NCBI RefSeq assembly: GCF_964340395.1
Contig: NC_135559.1
Coordinates: forward strand, 17,597,550 to 17,661,549
Direction: 5' to 3'
DNA from: Glandiceps talaboti
Lineage: Eukaryota > Hemichordata > Enteropneusta > Spengelidae
Length of the DNA: 64,000 nt
In this document: positions 1 to 12,462 of the stretch, piece by piece
Layout: each line of letters begins with the position of its first letter
Position numbering within the stretch: the first letter of the stretch is position 1
The notes under the pieces: generated by a model
Seen by the model: the letters and a program-made list of their open reading frames with translations, nothing else
The model's database searches: none
Told to the model about the DNA's origin: nothing
Made by a program: the position numbers and the translations under genes

Positions 1-271
1 ACATGTGTCAAGTGTTAGGTTAGTAACTACATAATGTTACAGCACACATGATATAGTCTAGTATTTCAACCTTTCATTCTAACCACCGATTTCTTACTTG
101 TTTGTGTTCTAACAAATTAATTTGATTTGTGTCAATATCCGAAGCAGTACGGACTACACAGATTTCCTTTTGTTTTGTAACACCCCTCCCACCCCCAACA
201 CACACACACACACATGCATACACACTACACAAACGCTCTAAATCATATGCACCCTTTAATGAAGACATTAC

Positions 272-725
272 TCGTACACTATAGTATCCCAATATGTTAT
301 TTTTAGTTTGTGACACTTGGCGAGTCTGAAAACCACGTGGTAATATGACAACACTACTGCCGGTGGCTGACACACAAAGTCAGACAACTGACAATCACAT
401 CATAATAGTATTTACCTGACGACTTTGTGCCAGTTTTCTTGTCTTCGTCCTTGCCTTGAGTTGGGCAATCCTTTGCGGCAACAGCGAGGCCATTTGCGAG
501 TTGACTCACAACTTCTGACACGCTGTCAGTGCATGTATGGCCATTTCCTGTGTCCGAGTTCACCGTGTTCTGTTCAGTTGGAAGTTTACCGTGGCCGTGG
601 TCAGAATTTATAATAGTCCTCGTTCCTGGTCTTCTTGCTGGTTCAAACGAACTCTTATTGAAATAACCCCTTCCTCTTCCCCTACCGATCATTTTAAAAT
701 AATTTTGGGGTACTGTTTCCGTCAT
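272..725 (-). CDS. First two coding exons of an RG-rich protein, partial at window edge
   Basis: Exon 1 runs 725 to 416 and exon 2 runs 366 to 272, then the gene leaves the window on the left. Exon 1 begins MTETVPQNYFKMIGRGRGRG, an arginine-glycine stretch followed by a polar, probably disordered region, and ends in phase 1 at a GTAAAT donor. Exon 2 follows a CAG acceptor and keeps the frame (ATGSSVVILPRGF, then GYYSVR) up to a GTAATG donor. I do not recognise the family with certainty. An RG-rich start followed by an SSG-x-V-x-L...F...YY-x-V segment resembles the N-terminus of PIWI-clade Argonautes, but the match is weak. The start codon is the first ATG of the open frame; the second in-frame ATG (MIGRGRG) is equally possible. 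Confidence 0.5.
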
Positions 726-779
726 TTCTTCGGACCTTTACACACAACACTGCAGCAGGCACTTCGACGATTCTCATAG

Positions 780-2055
780 ACCGGAAACGCAGATTTGTGC
801 AGTGACAATGTTTGAAGGGCGCCACACCACATAGAAAGTACAGTCACCTTTTGTTTTTAATTATTTCCGCTGGCGTCTTCTGCAGGAAACATGATATATA
901 AGATTTGGATAAACACAAATAAATGAAATGTGTCACTATTCAATATCGTTTATTTCCCTATTTTTTATTTCCTTAGATATCGACAGATGCATAGTTCCGG
1001 GATGAGTTAGTGCAATGCAAGAATAGTACTATATGTATTCTGTTCCACTTATGGGTATGCAAGCCAATAAAGGGAGGAGGTGAGGTTTTTTATACCCCTC
1101 TTTTTAACAGCTTGTGTGTTCATTTTGACATGGGTGATGAATGCATAGACCCTCATGTAAATAAACGTCGGAAATGTTACGAATATTGAATAAAGCATGG
1201 ATGTATAATACATCCATGGACAGAGTAACATCATAATAACCTTGGACTTGACTTTGGCCACGCCTGTGATTATTAATTAATGAGATGACGTCAATAGTAT
1301 AGGCTTCTGCGCCATTTGCAATGTCATCTTGTACTTGTGTATCACATTCCAGTCGAACGACCTCGATTTGCAGTGTTTCTACGATGCTACACTTGTATTA
1401 ATCAAAACGACAATTAGAATAACTGAAGACTCGTTTTATCCACTGCTTGGTGTTATTTTTATTGCATGACACGCCGGGAAATCTTCTGCAAGTCAAATAT
1501 GTTACGCTGTATTTCAAAAATCGGCATTTTCTCCGTTTACATTTCCAAGCCCCAGACTAAGTTCTAAAGTCTCGAAGTCGACAGTACTTCCTCGCAATCA
1601 TCTGAAATTTTCGCTGGTGCTTTCTTAGGTATTGTTCTTACAAAGTGTGACTCAGAATTTGTAATTTTGCTCTATTACGTGTGAAATTGATGATTAAGTG
1701 AGAAAACTCTGTCAATAAGCGTCCCATTATAATTCGTCAACTTTCGAGGCATGTTGTAAAAGAACGACAGATGGCAGAAAAAAAGTGAGACACGCTTTTG
1801 TTATGTGTGAAGTGAACATTCTAAAACACCAAAGAAATGGAAAATCGGGTGACAAGTGGTCTCTTCCGAGGCATTTATATTGGCGCCTTGAGATAATCAA
1901 GATACCTCTATTCATACCTTAAGCAAACTCTCACTTTCAGTCAAAGACAATAGAAAATACAATAGCATTTAAGAGGAGAGAAAAACCTTTCAGAAAATAT
2001 ATGGGTTGATGGTGTAAACTTTATTCATTGTCGGGAAACAATAACTTGAAAATAT
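780..2055. other. Non-coding stretch
   Basis: No convincing exon on either strand. The part next to the gene starting at 725 is its likely 5' flank. The remainder is AT-rich single-copy-looking DNA with a few short chance ORFs. Confidence 0.5.
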
Positions 2056-2059
2056 GTCA

Positions 2060-2771
2060 CCCTTAAAATCTTCCCTTTGTGCATCTCCACATCTTCCCTT
2101 GTTTTCAAATTGTTTCTCTTTATAACCTTTCACTCATGTTGTTAGTCCTTATTTGTCTACGCCTGGAGCTCTTCGGAGAACAGTCGCATTGACTGTAAAT
2201 TCGCTTTATTATTAGTATACTGTCTTATAATCTCTCTCTCTCTCCCTCCCTCCCCCCCCTCTCTCTCTCTCTCGAATTGTGGCAATGAAGAAGTAACGAA
2301 AAGCTAAATGAAAAAGACATACAAGAGGGTGTGTGTGTGAGTGTCATGCTGTATCTAGAAAACTGTTGCCTCTAAAATGATATAATGAAACGGTCTAATA
2401 AAGACTTTCACAGGCATTCTGTATCATGACACCTTTGTCCATAAAACACTGAGAATATAATTGACCAGAACTTTGACCTCTAAACCATAAATCAGTACCG
2501 AGCTAATTATGCTTTATAGAGAGCGAAAGCTCGTCAGAACTTTTGGAAACCCTTTGAGTTGAGGTTTGTTGAGACCATCCAGTTTTCATTTTTACTTTGC
2601 ACTAGAGAAGTATGTATACTAAGTATATAAGAGATTGTATGTTTTATCATGGAAAGAGCAAATGTTCACCATTCAGCAAAGGAATAACGAAATGGAAAGA
2701 TATTTAGAGAGTATATAACAATAATAACAGAGTATAAGTTGATAAACTATGTAAAGCAAAGACCAGATTAA
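2060..2771 (+). repeat. LINE 3' tail plus CT tract plus copy of the TNF-gene 3' flank
   Basis: Positions 2060-2215 match the LINE tail at about 15640-15835 (shared tttcactcatgttgttagtc and ggagctcttc...agtcgcattgac). A CT-rich tract follows at 2232-2273. From 2276 to 2771 the sequence is roughly 90 percent identical by eye to 16534-17043, the region just downstream of the TNF-ligand stop codon, including the AATAAA at 2397-2402 (16660-16665 in the other copy). The TNF exon that lies between LINE tail and flank in the second copy is absent here. Confidence 0.75.
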
Positions 2772-3329
2772 TTGAATGTTTAGAAGAAATAGTTTATTTT
2801 AATTTCAACTAACTTGATACAAACCTGGCTGTAATACACAACATTACACCTGGCTGTAATACACAATATATCAGATCATGAACAATTTGAATATAATTGA
2901 TTTTTTCATCTTTTAATTGATAAGCGTTGAAAATTCTGTATCTCTTTTTTCTTATAACTCTTTGGTATTTTGGTGCTGTTTACTCAAACAGAATCAATCG
3001 AAATGTTGTGTTTGAAATGTAAGTCATTAATTACTATCAGTTTAATAAATTCTATAGATTTTATACTGAAGATATTGATGGTAGATGTCAGAATGTGCTT
3101 TGACAACAAGAACGTCAAGTTCGATTGAAGATTCTTTTGCCACTTTGATATATTCAATTAAAAGTTTAGAAACTTACACATATAAAGAAATTGTAAATGT
3201 AGAGTTTAGTATTGATACATAATGGGGTGAATAATTGCACTCCTAATTATATTAGTTTATATAATATAACACAATATGTTACGAAAACAAATTGTATAAT
3301 AAAAAATGAGTCAGAATAACAAAGAGGGG

Positions 3330-3545
3330 CATAAGGCAACAATTCTGATGAAATCCGAAATTGATAATCATACACAGGTAATTAATTAAGGCCCAAGTTA
3401 GCTATGAGTCACATTTGCATACTTACTTCTTAAATTTATCTATAGTATATTTTAATAAACTTATTATACATGTCTACACATATTTGTTTTGGTTATAATG
3501 CCAGAAATGGAATGATTAAAAATTGATATTATATGTATGTATGTA

Positions 3546-3606
<61 letters not shown>

Positions 3607-4102
3607 ATGTACTTGTACAGTTTCTGGTCTTTTAAAAAAAAAATACATTGTTAATAATCGCGGAAAACTTTATATAAATAAGGAAGAATAAAAGGATAAG
3701 AAAGTATACGAGAGACATGTGGCAAACTCAACGCTTAGTTCGCTCGCGACAGCTGACGCGCTGCTTGCCGGCCATGCTCGAGCTCAAACGTATTCCTTGC
3801 TTTATATGAACTTTTTCTGCGATTATTAAAAATGTTGTTGTTTTTTTAAAAGACAAGAAAGTGTACAAGTACATACATATAATATTTTTTAACCATTTCT
3901 GGAGTTTATTAACATATACTACAAATAAAGAAGTAAGTATGTAAATGTGGCTCATAGCTAACTTGGGCCTTTATTACCTGTATAGCATTATCATTTTCGG
4001 ATTTCACCAGGGGCACATTCGATTTGCCAAAACATGATTGTGATTGGTAAATCATGATTATGATTGTGCAAATCGAACGCGCCCCGTAATTGTTGCCTCA
4101 TG
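3330..4102. repeat. Large foldback (inverted-repeat) element
   Basis: The left arm (about 3330-3650) and right arm (about 3825-4102) are inverted copies: aaggcccaagttagctatga on the left matches the reverse complement of tcatagctaacttgggcctt on the right. The outer ends share ggcaacaatt. An ATGT/GT microsatellite (3535-3605) expands the left arm. The right arm is interrupted by a separate 76-bp palindrome. No ORF or transposase remains, so this is probably a non-autonomous foldback or MITE-like element. Confidence 0.75.
4010..4085. repeat. 76-bp palindromic mini-element nested in the foldback
   Basis: A near-perfect hairpin starts ggggcacattcgatttgc and ends gcaaatcgaacgcgcccc, with an AT-rich inverted interior. 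It is absent from the matching position of the left foldback arm, which shows it is a later insertion. It looks like a very small MITE. Confidence 0.7.
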
Positions 4103-4576
4103 CACCTGATCAAATGAAAGGTCATCGCTTGGGGGCGTTATGCAAAGTGCCACTCACATTCATGCACTCACACCAACTCTGCAGACCTGCGACTCTTCCG
4201 AAGGATTATATTGAGCGATTGGTGATCAACAAGACATTTTATCACCAGGTACGTATGATTAAACTTAGAATTTCCACACAGCTGTTGAGAGAGTTCGTGT
4301 TCAACAGTATCCACAATTTCATAAGGGCTGCCACTAACATGTAGACAGTATAGTAGACGACCAATACTGACGTGACATCGGCTTGGCAATCACCCGTAAT
4401 GCACGTGAGTCATTTAAAATCATAAACTGACTCTCTACAACACAAAGTTTACAAGAGTGGCTTTGTGCTCCTACCTCCATGTGTAGCACACCAAATGAAC
4501 TGCAACAAACATGGCAATACTTCTTGAATACCTTCATTTGCATGTCGCAGACCATGGAGGTATAAAAAATAAATTT

Positions 4577-5221
4577 GCGGTCCTACTAATTTATGCCCGA
4601 GACTGCCCGGGCCAAATGTAGGAATCTTCTTGCTGTTTTTGGTGCAGATTACTGCTTTTAAACCAAAACAAATCTTTGTCGCAGCAAAAAGCAGAGTGTG
4701 AAGAGTTGAACACACCGTTTTTACACACAACAAAATCCACGACCAAGCGATCCAAGGACGGCATTATGATAGTCGGACTAGACCATTCTACGATAGGGGT
4801 GCCAGGAAAGTTAACTTTGACGTGTGTAAGAACACAGGCATGTTTCTGTCACAAATATTTCACCATCCTTTTGTAATTACACAGAAAGTCTCTTGGCAAA
4901 CATCCACGACTGTTGACAGTTTCCATATCGGGCGTTGCATGCAGTACTAAAAAATGTCCGCCCATGCTAAAAATCCTGCAACCCCTCATACAGAATAGTC
5001 GAGTCTTGAGTCCAAGATGTTCAGTTTACTGAGTTAGTAGCGCAGGAACCAAGGGTGCAATGTTTGCGTGATAAAACGGTGTTTTAAGCATTTAAAAATC
5101 TATTTTTGCGTGACGTGATAGTAATTATATTATATCTGTAGTGTGGAAATCTGTGATTAAAAGGGTAAGCACACTTCTACTTTGGGCCCGGGCAGTGTCC
5201 AGGCATAAATTAGTAGGACCC
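4577..5221. repeat. Non-autonomous DNA element with terminal inverted repeats
   Basis: It starts ggtcctactaatttatgccc...gactgcccggg and ends with the inverse, cccgggcagtg...aggcataaattagtaggacc, giving TIRs of about 33 bp. A third, direct copy of the terminus follows at 5228-5255 after the shared flank tttgc. The interior has no coding signal. The terminal GGTCC may define the cleavage end, but I cannot assign a superfamily. Confidence 0.65.
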
Positions 5222-5317
5222 ATTTGCGGTCCTACTAATTTATGCCCGAGACTCACCCAAAAAAAGTTGTATACTTCCATCAAATAGATTTTTATACCTC
5301 GCAGACTAACCGATGAT

Positions 5318-6120
5318 ACTATCCTATTAGTCTACAATTTGAAGCACCTTGTAGACTTGCTCTGGATTTATACGCTACGGGTTTCGACAGCTGAGAAGAT
5401 GTGTCGAAACCCCGTAGCATATAAATCCAGAGATACTTGTAGACCAAACATAGAGTAGGGCCATAACCCCTGTAGGAGACGAGTATAAAGTTGGCGTCAA
5501 ATTCAGATTCAGATTCAGCTAGCGTCATATTGAGTGTCAGATTCAGCGTAAGATAGCGTCAAATAGCCTCATATCCGAAGACACCCGACGGACTAAATCA
5601 TACCTGAAATAATACTGTTGAGACTACAGGGAAAGATTCCGCTTCACAGCCTTTTGATGGAAGTTGGAATGTCTCTGCTTGCACAATTTTTATTTGGGAA
5701 AAATATGTTAAATAAAGTTGAAATACTTGCAACCGTGACAGCCCCAAGTTCAGCCACTGTATGTTCGTTGGTTGATACGTTTTGCCAATAATGTACATGG
5801 TGTCAGTAAAAGCCGGAAGTAAAAGCTAAGTTTATGGCCTAAGTTTATGTATGTAATATGTTGTCATTTTCAAAAATTTGAACTTATAATTTAAAAATTG
5901 TGCCAGCAGAGACATTCCATCTTCCATCAAAAGGTTGTGAAGCAGAATCTTTCCCTGTAGTCTCAACGGTATTATTTCAATTGTAGTTTTTGAGTCCATT
6001 AAGTGTCTTCGGATCTGAGGCTATCTGACGCTGAATCTGATGCTCAATATGACGCTATCTGAATCTGACGCCAATTTTATACTCATCTGGTCGAGGGCTA
6101 TGGTAGGACACAGTCCATGA
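5318..6120. repeat. Second large foldback element
   Basis: Left-arm segments (gcgtcatattgagtgtcagattcagcg region near 5520; the segment 5620-5700 around ttttgatggaagttggaatg) recur inverted at 5890-6110 (ttccatcttccatcaaaagg; gaatctgatgctcaatatga). The unpaired loop lies at about 5700-5880. An inner hairpin at 5361-5433 pairs ctggatttatacgctacggg with its inverse. A fragment of that hairpin recurs at 6440-6475. No coding sequence. Confidence 0.7.
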
Positions 6121-6121
6121 T

Positions 6122-6770
6122 AGAGGGACTGTGAGTAGAACTGTATTTATTTATGTAGCGAGACAGCAGTGAGATCGGTCCCTGGCTAACGCTCTCTCCA
6201 GTGTGTATTTGGCGAAAACCGGAGTGGCTCGTGACCGGCGCCTGTCAGCAGACTCGGTCGCAGCGGACGTGCTCATGACAGGTTCAGGATTTTCATGGAA
6301 TCGATGTGTATTGATATGAATAACACACTCTGGTTACCTTTGAAATGATTGCCTTTGTACCCTGAATATACAGAACTTTCAAAAAATGTCTCCATCGTTA
6401 GCAAGCGTGAAACTGACATGAGAGAGCTGGGGTTACATTAGCTCTGGATTTATACGCTACAGGATTTCGACACGTCTTCTCTCACTCCTATACATTCTGG
6501 CAATTAGATTGCATGTTATAGGTTATGTATTTGCACACAATTAGTATTTAAATAAAAAATATTTCACAAGATTTTTAGGAATACAACAAAATATAATCTG
6601 CATCTGAATACAGACTAAACAATAGCATAGCCTGTCTAGCCATAACAGGAGATGCCAGTCACTACACTTGAAATAGACACATTGTAGGAAATACTTTCAC
6701 CAGCTGAAGTGTAATTATATATTCATGACAGTACAATTCATTTTGAAAACTTGTATTTTTATTTGAACAG
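6122..6770. other. Non-coding flank, possible 5' UTR intron of the zinc-finger gene
   Basis: No gene seen. A plausible 3' splice site (tatttttatttgaacag, ending at 6770) lies 41 bp upstream of the zinc-finger start codon, so the gene may have an untranslated first exon further upstream. Confidence 0.35.
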
Positions 6771-6811
6771 GTACTTGACTTGTTTGGTGATAGTACTACT
6801 GTTCTCAAGAG

Positions 6812-8758
6812 ATGGACAAAATTATAGTCAAGAAAGAAGATTTTACAAACAATGATCCACTTCACAGTCATCAAGAAAATGGTATCATGTGTAATGTGAT
6901 GGATTCCTCTTATTGTCCGAGTGAACCTATCTCAGTCAAATATGAAGAACAATATGCGAACAACCACTCTTTACACAGTCATCAAGAAAACAGTATCATG
7001 TGTAATGTAGATGCCCCCTACTCTCCTAGTGAACCTATCTCGATCAAAGATGAAGAGCAGACACAAGGGAAAGAGAGGATAACAGTACAACATGAAGACT
7101 ACGTAAACAATAGAAATCAATGTGATGCCAGTAGATGTGATTTGATAAATATGCATTATTCAAATGAACTGAGGCCAGTCAGCACTGAAACTATATTAAA
7201 GCTGGATACAAGAAATATCTTTTCCAATGACAAAGTGAAGGAGGATATACAAGTAAAGATAGAAGATGAGGAACATGTTATTAACACTGCTTATAGTTAC
7301 TGGAAAGTAATCGATGAAGAATCAAAAAATAATGGAGAACACTGTCCTGACCAAACTATCAATGTCAAGGCTGCTGAACAACTAATTGGAGGAGTAGATG
7401 CAGAGAACAACTTGTCCACACTAGGACAAAAAAATTGTATGAGTGGATCTGAGAATCCCTTCCCTATTCAGATAGAGCAAGTAGATTTTACTTGTGGTCA
7501 AATACCAGAAGATAATCATGATAACAATGTGAACCAGAAACCTATTTTACAAAGGACAGATTTAAGCTATTCAAGTATTCAAACAGAGTGTGATGAAACT
7601 GTTTGTCAGAGTCACTTGGGGAAAGCCCACACAGAGACTAACTCATGTGTTTATCAGTCCAAAATCAAAATTCACATACATGGTACAAATGTTGATGGTA
7701 AAAGTCATGTGAGTGTATATATGGTAAGCCCAATTAAGAATAGACTGATTGCATGTAAAGAGTGTGGTAAAGGGTTTACTAAGCCTTCACATCTGAAGAC
7801 ACACATGAGGATACACACAAATGAAAGACCATATGTATGTAAAGAATGTGGTAAAGGGTTTACTACGACTTCACGTCTGAAGAGACACACGAGGATTCAC
7901 ACAAATGAAAGACCATATGTGTGTAAAGAATGTGGTAGAGGATTTAATAAGACTTCACATCTGAAGGCACACATGAGGATAAACACAAATGAAAGACCAC
8001 ATGTGTGTAAAGAATGTGGTAAAGGATTTACTAGGACTTCAAATCTTAAGGCACACATGACGATTCACACAAATGAAAGACCACACGTGTGTGAAGAATG
8101 TGGTAGAGGATTTACTAAGACTTCACATCTGAAGGCACACATGAGGATTCACACAAATGAAAGACCATATGTGTGTAAAGAATGTGGTAAAGGATTTACT
8201 AGGACTTCAAATCTTAAGGCACACATGACGATTCACACAAATGAAAGACCCTATGTGTGTAAAGAATGTGGTAAAGGATTCACTATGACTTCATATCTGA
8301 AGAGACACATGAGGATTCACACAAATGAAAGACCATATGTGTGTAAAGAATGTGGTAAAGGATTTACTATGGCTTCAAATCTGAAGACGCACATGAGGAT
8401 ACACACAAATGAAAGACCACACGTGTGTGAAGAATGTGGTAAAGGATTTACTATGACTTCAAATCTGAAGGCACACATGAGGATTCACACAAATGAAAGA
8501 ACATATGTGTGTAAAGAATGTGGTAAAGGATTTACTAGGACTTCAGATCTGAAGAGACACATGAGGATTCACACAAATGAAAGACCATATGTGTGTAAAG
8601 AATGTGGTAAAGGATTTACTATGGCTTCAAATCTGAAGACGCACATGAGGATACACACAAATGAAAGACCATATGTGTGTAAAAAATGTGGTAAAAGGTT
8701 TATTCAAAATATTAATCTTAAGAGACACATGGGGATTCACACAAATGAAAGACCATAA
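6812..8758 (+). CDS. C2H2 zinc-finger protein with 12 tandem fingers
   Basis: One uninterrupted 648-residue frame, probably a sequence-specific nuclear DNA-binding protein. Residues 1-312 are acidic and polar and hold a two-unit internal repeat (HSHQEN...IMCNV...PSEPIS). They also hold several psi-K-x-E motifs (VKYE, IKDE, VKIE), the SUMO-acceptor consensus. Residues 313-648 are twelve 28-residue fingers, each C-x2-C-x12-H-x3-H, joined by the linker TNERP instead of the usual TGEKP. Finger 3 ends RIN where the second zinc-binding histidine is expected. Helix residues -1,2,3,6 read KSHT, TSRR, KSHA, RSNA, KSHA, RSNA, MSYR, MSNT, MSNA, RSDR, MSNT and QINR. Fingers 4/6, 3/5 and 8/11 are near-identical, so the array expanded recently. 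No BTB, KRAB or SCAN domain is seen. The stop interrupts the array mid-linker. Confidence 0.9.
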   Translation: MDKIIVKKEDFTNNDPLHSHQENGIMCNVMDSSYCPSEPISVKYEEQYANNHSLHSHQENSIMCNVDAPYSPSEPISIKDEEQTQGKERITVQHEDYVNNRNQCDASRCDLINMHYSNELRPVSTETILKLDTRNIFSNDKVKEDIQVKIEDEEHVINTAYSYWKVIDEESKNNGEHCPDQTINVKAAEQLIGGVDAENNLSTLGQKNCMSGSENPFPIQIEQVDFTCGQIPEDNHDNNVNQKPILQRTDLSYSSIQTECDETVCQSHLGKAHTETNSCVYQSKIKIHIHGTNVDGKSHVSVYMVSPIKNRLIACKECGKGFTKPSHLKTHMRIHTNERPYVCKECGKGFTTTSRLKRHTRIHTNERPYVCKECGRGFNKTSHLKAHMRINTNERPHVCKECGKGFTRTSNLKAHMTIHTNERPHVCEECGRGFTKTSHLKAHMRIHTNERPYVCKECGKGFTRTSNLKAHMTIHTNERPYVCKECGKGFTMTSYLKRHMRIHTNERPYVCKECGKGFTMASNLKTHMRIHTNERPHVCEECGKGFTMTSNLKAHMRIHTNERTYVCKECGKGFTRTSDLKRHMRIHTNERPYVCKECGKGFTMASNLKTHMRIHTNERPYVCKKCGKRFIQNINLKRHMGIHTNERP

Positions 8759-9040
<282 letters not shown>

Positions 9041-9049
9041 TACAAGCTC

Positions 9050-9460
9050 AACAGACCATCACCCATTACTAGAATATACTTTGTGCATCCCTAGAATGTA
9101 AAAATGTATTAAATGCATTTAATACATTTAATGTATTCTAGAGTTGCACAAAATACATTCTAGTACTGGGCGACAGTCTGGGGAGCTTGCATTTAGTACA
9201 TTTTATACATTCAATACATTTAATAAATATATTTTTTACATTCTAGAGTTACACGAAATACATTCTAATATTGGGCGATGGTCCGAGGAGCTTGCATTTA
9301 ATACATTTACTACATTCTAAAGTTGCACAAAATACATTCTAGTATCGGGAGACGGTCCAGTATTAAATGTATTAAATGCAAGTTCCACAGACCATCGCCC
9401 GATACTAGAATGTATTTAGTACAACTCTAGAATGTATCAAATGTATTATATTGAAGTCTT
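9050..9460. repeat. Array of inverted copies of a short AT-rich repeat
   Basis: The phrases tacattctagtactggg, gagttgcacaaaatacattc and gagcttgcatttaatacatt recur four or more times, alternating in orientation around aaatgtattaaatgcaagtt. This makes a nested foldback of units about 75-110 bp long. No coding signal. Confidence 0.7.
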
Positions 9461-10365
9461 TATGAAGTCTTAATCACATTTTTTATGGTAATACATTCGG
9501 ATGTATAACTACCAAACAGTCATATTGTAATGTATATCTCTCAATATCTTAATTCTGTCAAAAATTCATGACATTTATAATGGTTAAGATAAAAAACTTG
9601 CTTGACAACATAATATGGATGTATTCATGTACATAGTTGGTATGTTCCAGGTTATTGAATTGTATTTTGTGAAATAGACATTTTTATAGGAAGGGAGTTA
9701 AAGAATGTTACAGTTTGAATGAATTATGTAAGTATTTGAACACATTTGTTACTTGGCCACTTTTCCTCCAGCAATATAATTTTAAAAGCATACATTATTT
9801 GTAATCCATACTTAGTCACATAAAGTCAGATGCAAATTGTTGTAATATGTATTTAGGTAATGTGATAGTCTAAAATATACTTGAGTTAGTTTTCTATTCT
9901 AAATATCAGTTATTAGAATTTTAAAAATACTTTTCCAGTTTGTGATTTTTTATATGAATTTTCCAGTACTTTATGGTATCCTCAGTTTGTGTTTATAAAA
10001 GGTTCAAGTAAAATTAGGAATACTCTGGCAGCCATATTTGATCACTTGACCTGTCACATGTCTCAATGCCTACAAAATATGAAAGTAATTCTTAGAACCT
10101 ATTAATTGATATATAGGTTGTTGATGTTATTTGTTAATTTATATATTTATTCAATTCAGACCACAGCAGGCGGTATTTGTTAACTCAATTCATGCATGGG
10201 CTTGATATACTAGTATACTAAGATGCAATTCATGCATATTATGGTATTTCCATGTTTTTGTGAACTGTAAAAGAATTGCCCAGGGAATATTTACCAGAAT
10301 GTTTTCAATATGTTGTAAATAGAGAGATTTCCTTGCCTGTATACACACTCAGGGCATTTAATTAT
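9461..10365. other. Non-coding AT-rich DNA
   Basis: Nothing gene-like on either strand. It is the likely 3' flank of the zinc-finger locus. Confidence 0.5.
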
Positions 10366-11460
10366 TAGCATATTTTGGTGGGCCAAATAATAAATGTGTT
10401 AGTCCAGCATCCTGGGTTTCCAAATATATGTAGGTTCATATAGTTGAATCAACTCAAACCCATGTTTACGAGGTACACTATTATGATGTCTAGGCACATA
10501 TTCATAGATATTATTCAAATAGTGTTTTACATATTTTCTACATATTTTTTGAAATTAATACAGACAAGTGTATTTCCTAAGACTAAAGGTGATAAATATA
10601 TTGCAAAACACTCGTATATTTTCATTATAATGGATTTTGAACAGAAAATCTTGTTCATTGGCGGCCATCTTTGATCATGTGACAAGTCACATGATTTAAT
10701 GGTTTCCATACCAACATTTTTTTGTTAGTATATTTTGGTGGGCCAAATAATAAATGTGTTAGTTAGATATATTTATGGGTGGAAGTCTCTGTGTGTGTCT
10801 GTCTGTGTCATCGTTTTCTCCATAACGGCTTGCTCAATTCAAACGAAATTTTGAAAACGTATTCCATAGGGTAATGGCAAGACTTGATTAGGTTTTAGTA
10901 AAATTCCCGTGAATATCAATGAGCAATTTACGTAATTAATGATTTTCGGAAATTAGGCTATATCACACATTTGCGATACCAAAGCGCACCCCTCCTGAAT
11001 ATATTACTGATGTAGCTTTTAGTTTTAAAAAGTTATTGGCATATTTTCGATTGGCCACAAAAAAAGAAAAAAGTAGTTTCTTGTCAGGAAATGTCGTCTA
11101 AAGTGGTGCGACTTTATCACCATTTTCTAAAACACGACTTTCTCAATTCAAACGAAATTTATTGCATGTGTTCTGTAGGATAGTGACAAGAACTGATTAT
11201 GTTTCGGTAAACATCCCAAGAATATTAACGAGAAATTTACATAAATAATGGTTTTCGGTAATTAGGCTATATCTCAAGAATGCACACTTCAAATTCAATA
11301 TAATTTGATACATGCATTTGCGATACCAAAGTGGACTTGTCCTGAAAATATTATCGATGTAGCTTTTAGTTTTAATAAATTATTGGCATATTTTTGTAGG
11401 CCACTAAAAAGGAAAAAAAATAGTTTCTCATCAGGAAATGTTGTCTAAAGTGGTATGACG
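10366..11460 (+). repeat. Dispersed repeats in tandem-like copies
   Basis: The motif tattttggtgggccaaataa occurs at 10371 and again at 10730. A unit of about 350 bp (ctcaattcaaacgaaatttt..., tttcggaaattaggctatat, gatgtagcttttagttttaa) occurs at about 10800-11085 and, diverged, at 11090-11450. Part of it recurs near 46095-46145. No coding capacity; probably remnants of one interspersed family. Confidence 0.65.
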
Positions 11461-11900
11461 ATGCGCTTATTTTTTTTTTTTACATTCTCAACAAATGTCA
11501 CAGTACATGTTGTGGTTGGCCAGGAGATCACTAACAGCAATGAGCAAATAGCAATCAATGAGAAAAAATAACTTATTACATATGTTCTCTTGTATTCCAA
11601 CAATTGTCTGTAGGAACGACAATCTCAAAACCATGCCCTTACGGAAGACATTCAGTTTACATCTGGTTTAAAGTCGACTTTAATAGCTGTCCGGTGATAT
11701 GATCATGTTACCAGTCATGTGACAGGATGATCTCAATGGCAACATATTTGAAAAGAAAATTGTATTAGCAATCCAGTGATATATAATATGTGGGTAATTT
11801 TGGCCAATTATCTCAGCACTATCAACAATGGTCAGCCATTCATACTACATTTTCACCCTATGGAAATGGTATATGCCAAAATGGTACTGAAGGGGATAAT
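11461..11900. other. Non-coding DNA
   Basis: No exon recognised. The short ORFs here end in or overlap the repeat that follows. Confidence 0.45.
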
Positions 11901-11904
11901 GCCA

Positions 11905-12462
11905 ATTGTACGAAGTCCGGGACGGGGACTTATGGATTGGGTTCTGTCTGTCCGTGCGTCCGTGCATCCGTGCGTCCGTCCGCAGCCGTTTCTTGGAGAT
12001 GCCTGGACCGATTTTTTTCAAACTTGGTACAGGAGCAACATACAATGGCATACATATGCACATCAATTTGTTTCATGATACGATCCAATATTGCCGCCTA
12101 GCAGCCATTTTGTTTGCAAATTTTCCCTGTCTAAAGCCATAACTCAGACATGCTTGAACAGATCTCATTCGAAGTTGGTATTATGACAGTGTTCTATGAC
12201 ATACATGTGCATATCATTTATTGTCAAGATACGATCCAATATGGCCGCCTAGCAGCCATTTTGTTTGCGAATTTTCCATGTCCAAAGCCATAACTCAGAC
12301 ATGTTTGAACAGATCTCATTCAAATTTAGTATTAGGACAGTGTTCTATGACATACATGTGCATATCCATTTTCGTCATGATACAATCTGATATGGCTACC
12401 TGGCAGCCATTTTGTTGGCGCAGTTTTCATGTCCAAAGCCATAACTCAGATCTAGACATGCT
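11905..12462 (+). repeat. Repeat with cgtccgtg tract and about 2.7 copies of a 150-bp unit
   Basis: A head segment carries a tgtctgtccgtgcgtccg simple tract (11944-11985). It is followed by units beginning at about 12079, 12228 and 12379 that share gatacgatccaatatggccg and tagcagccattttgtttgcg. The spacings are 149 and 151 bp. ORFs across it exist in several frames and are not protein-like. Confidence 0.7.
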
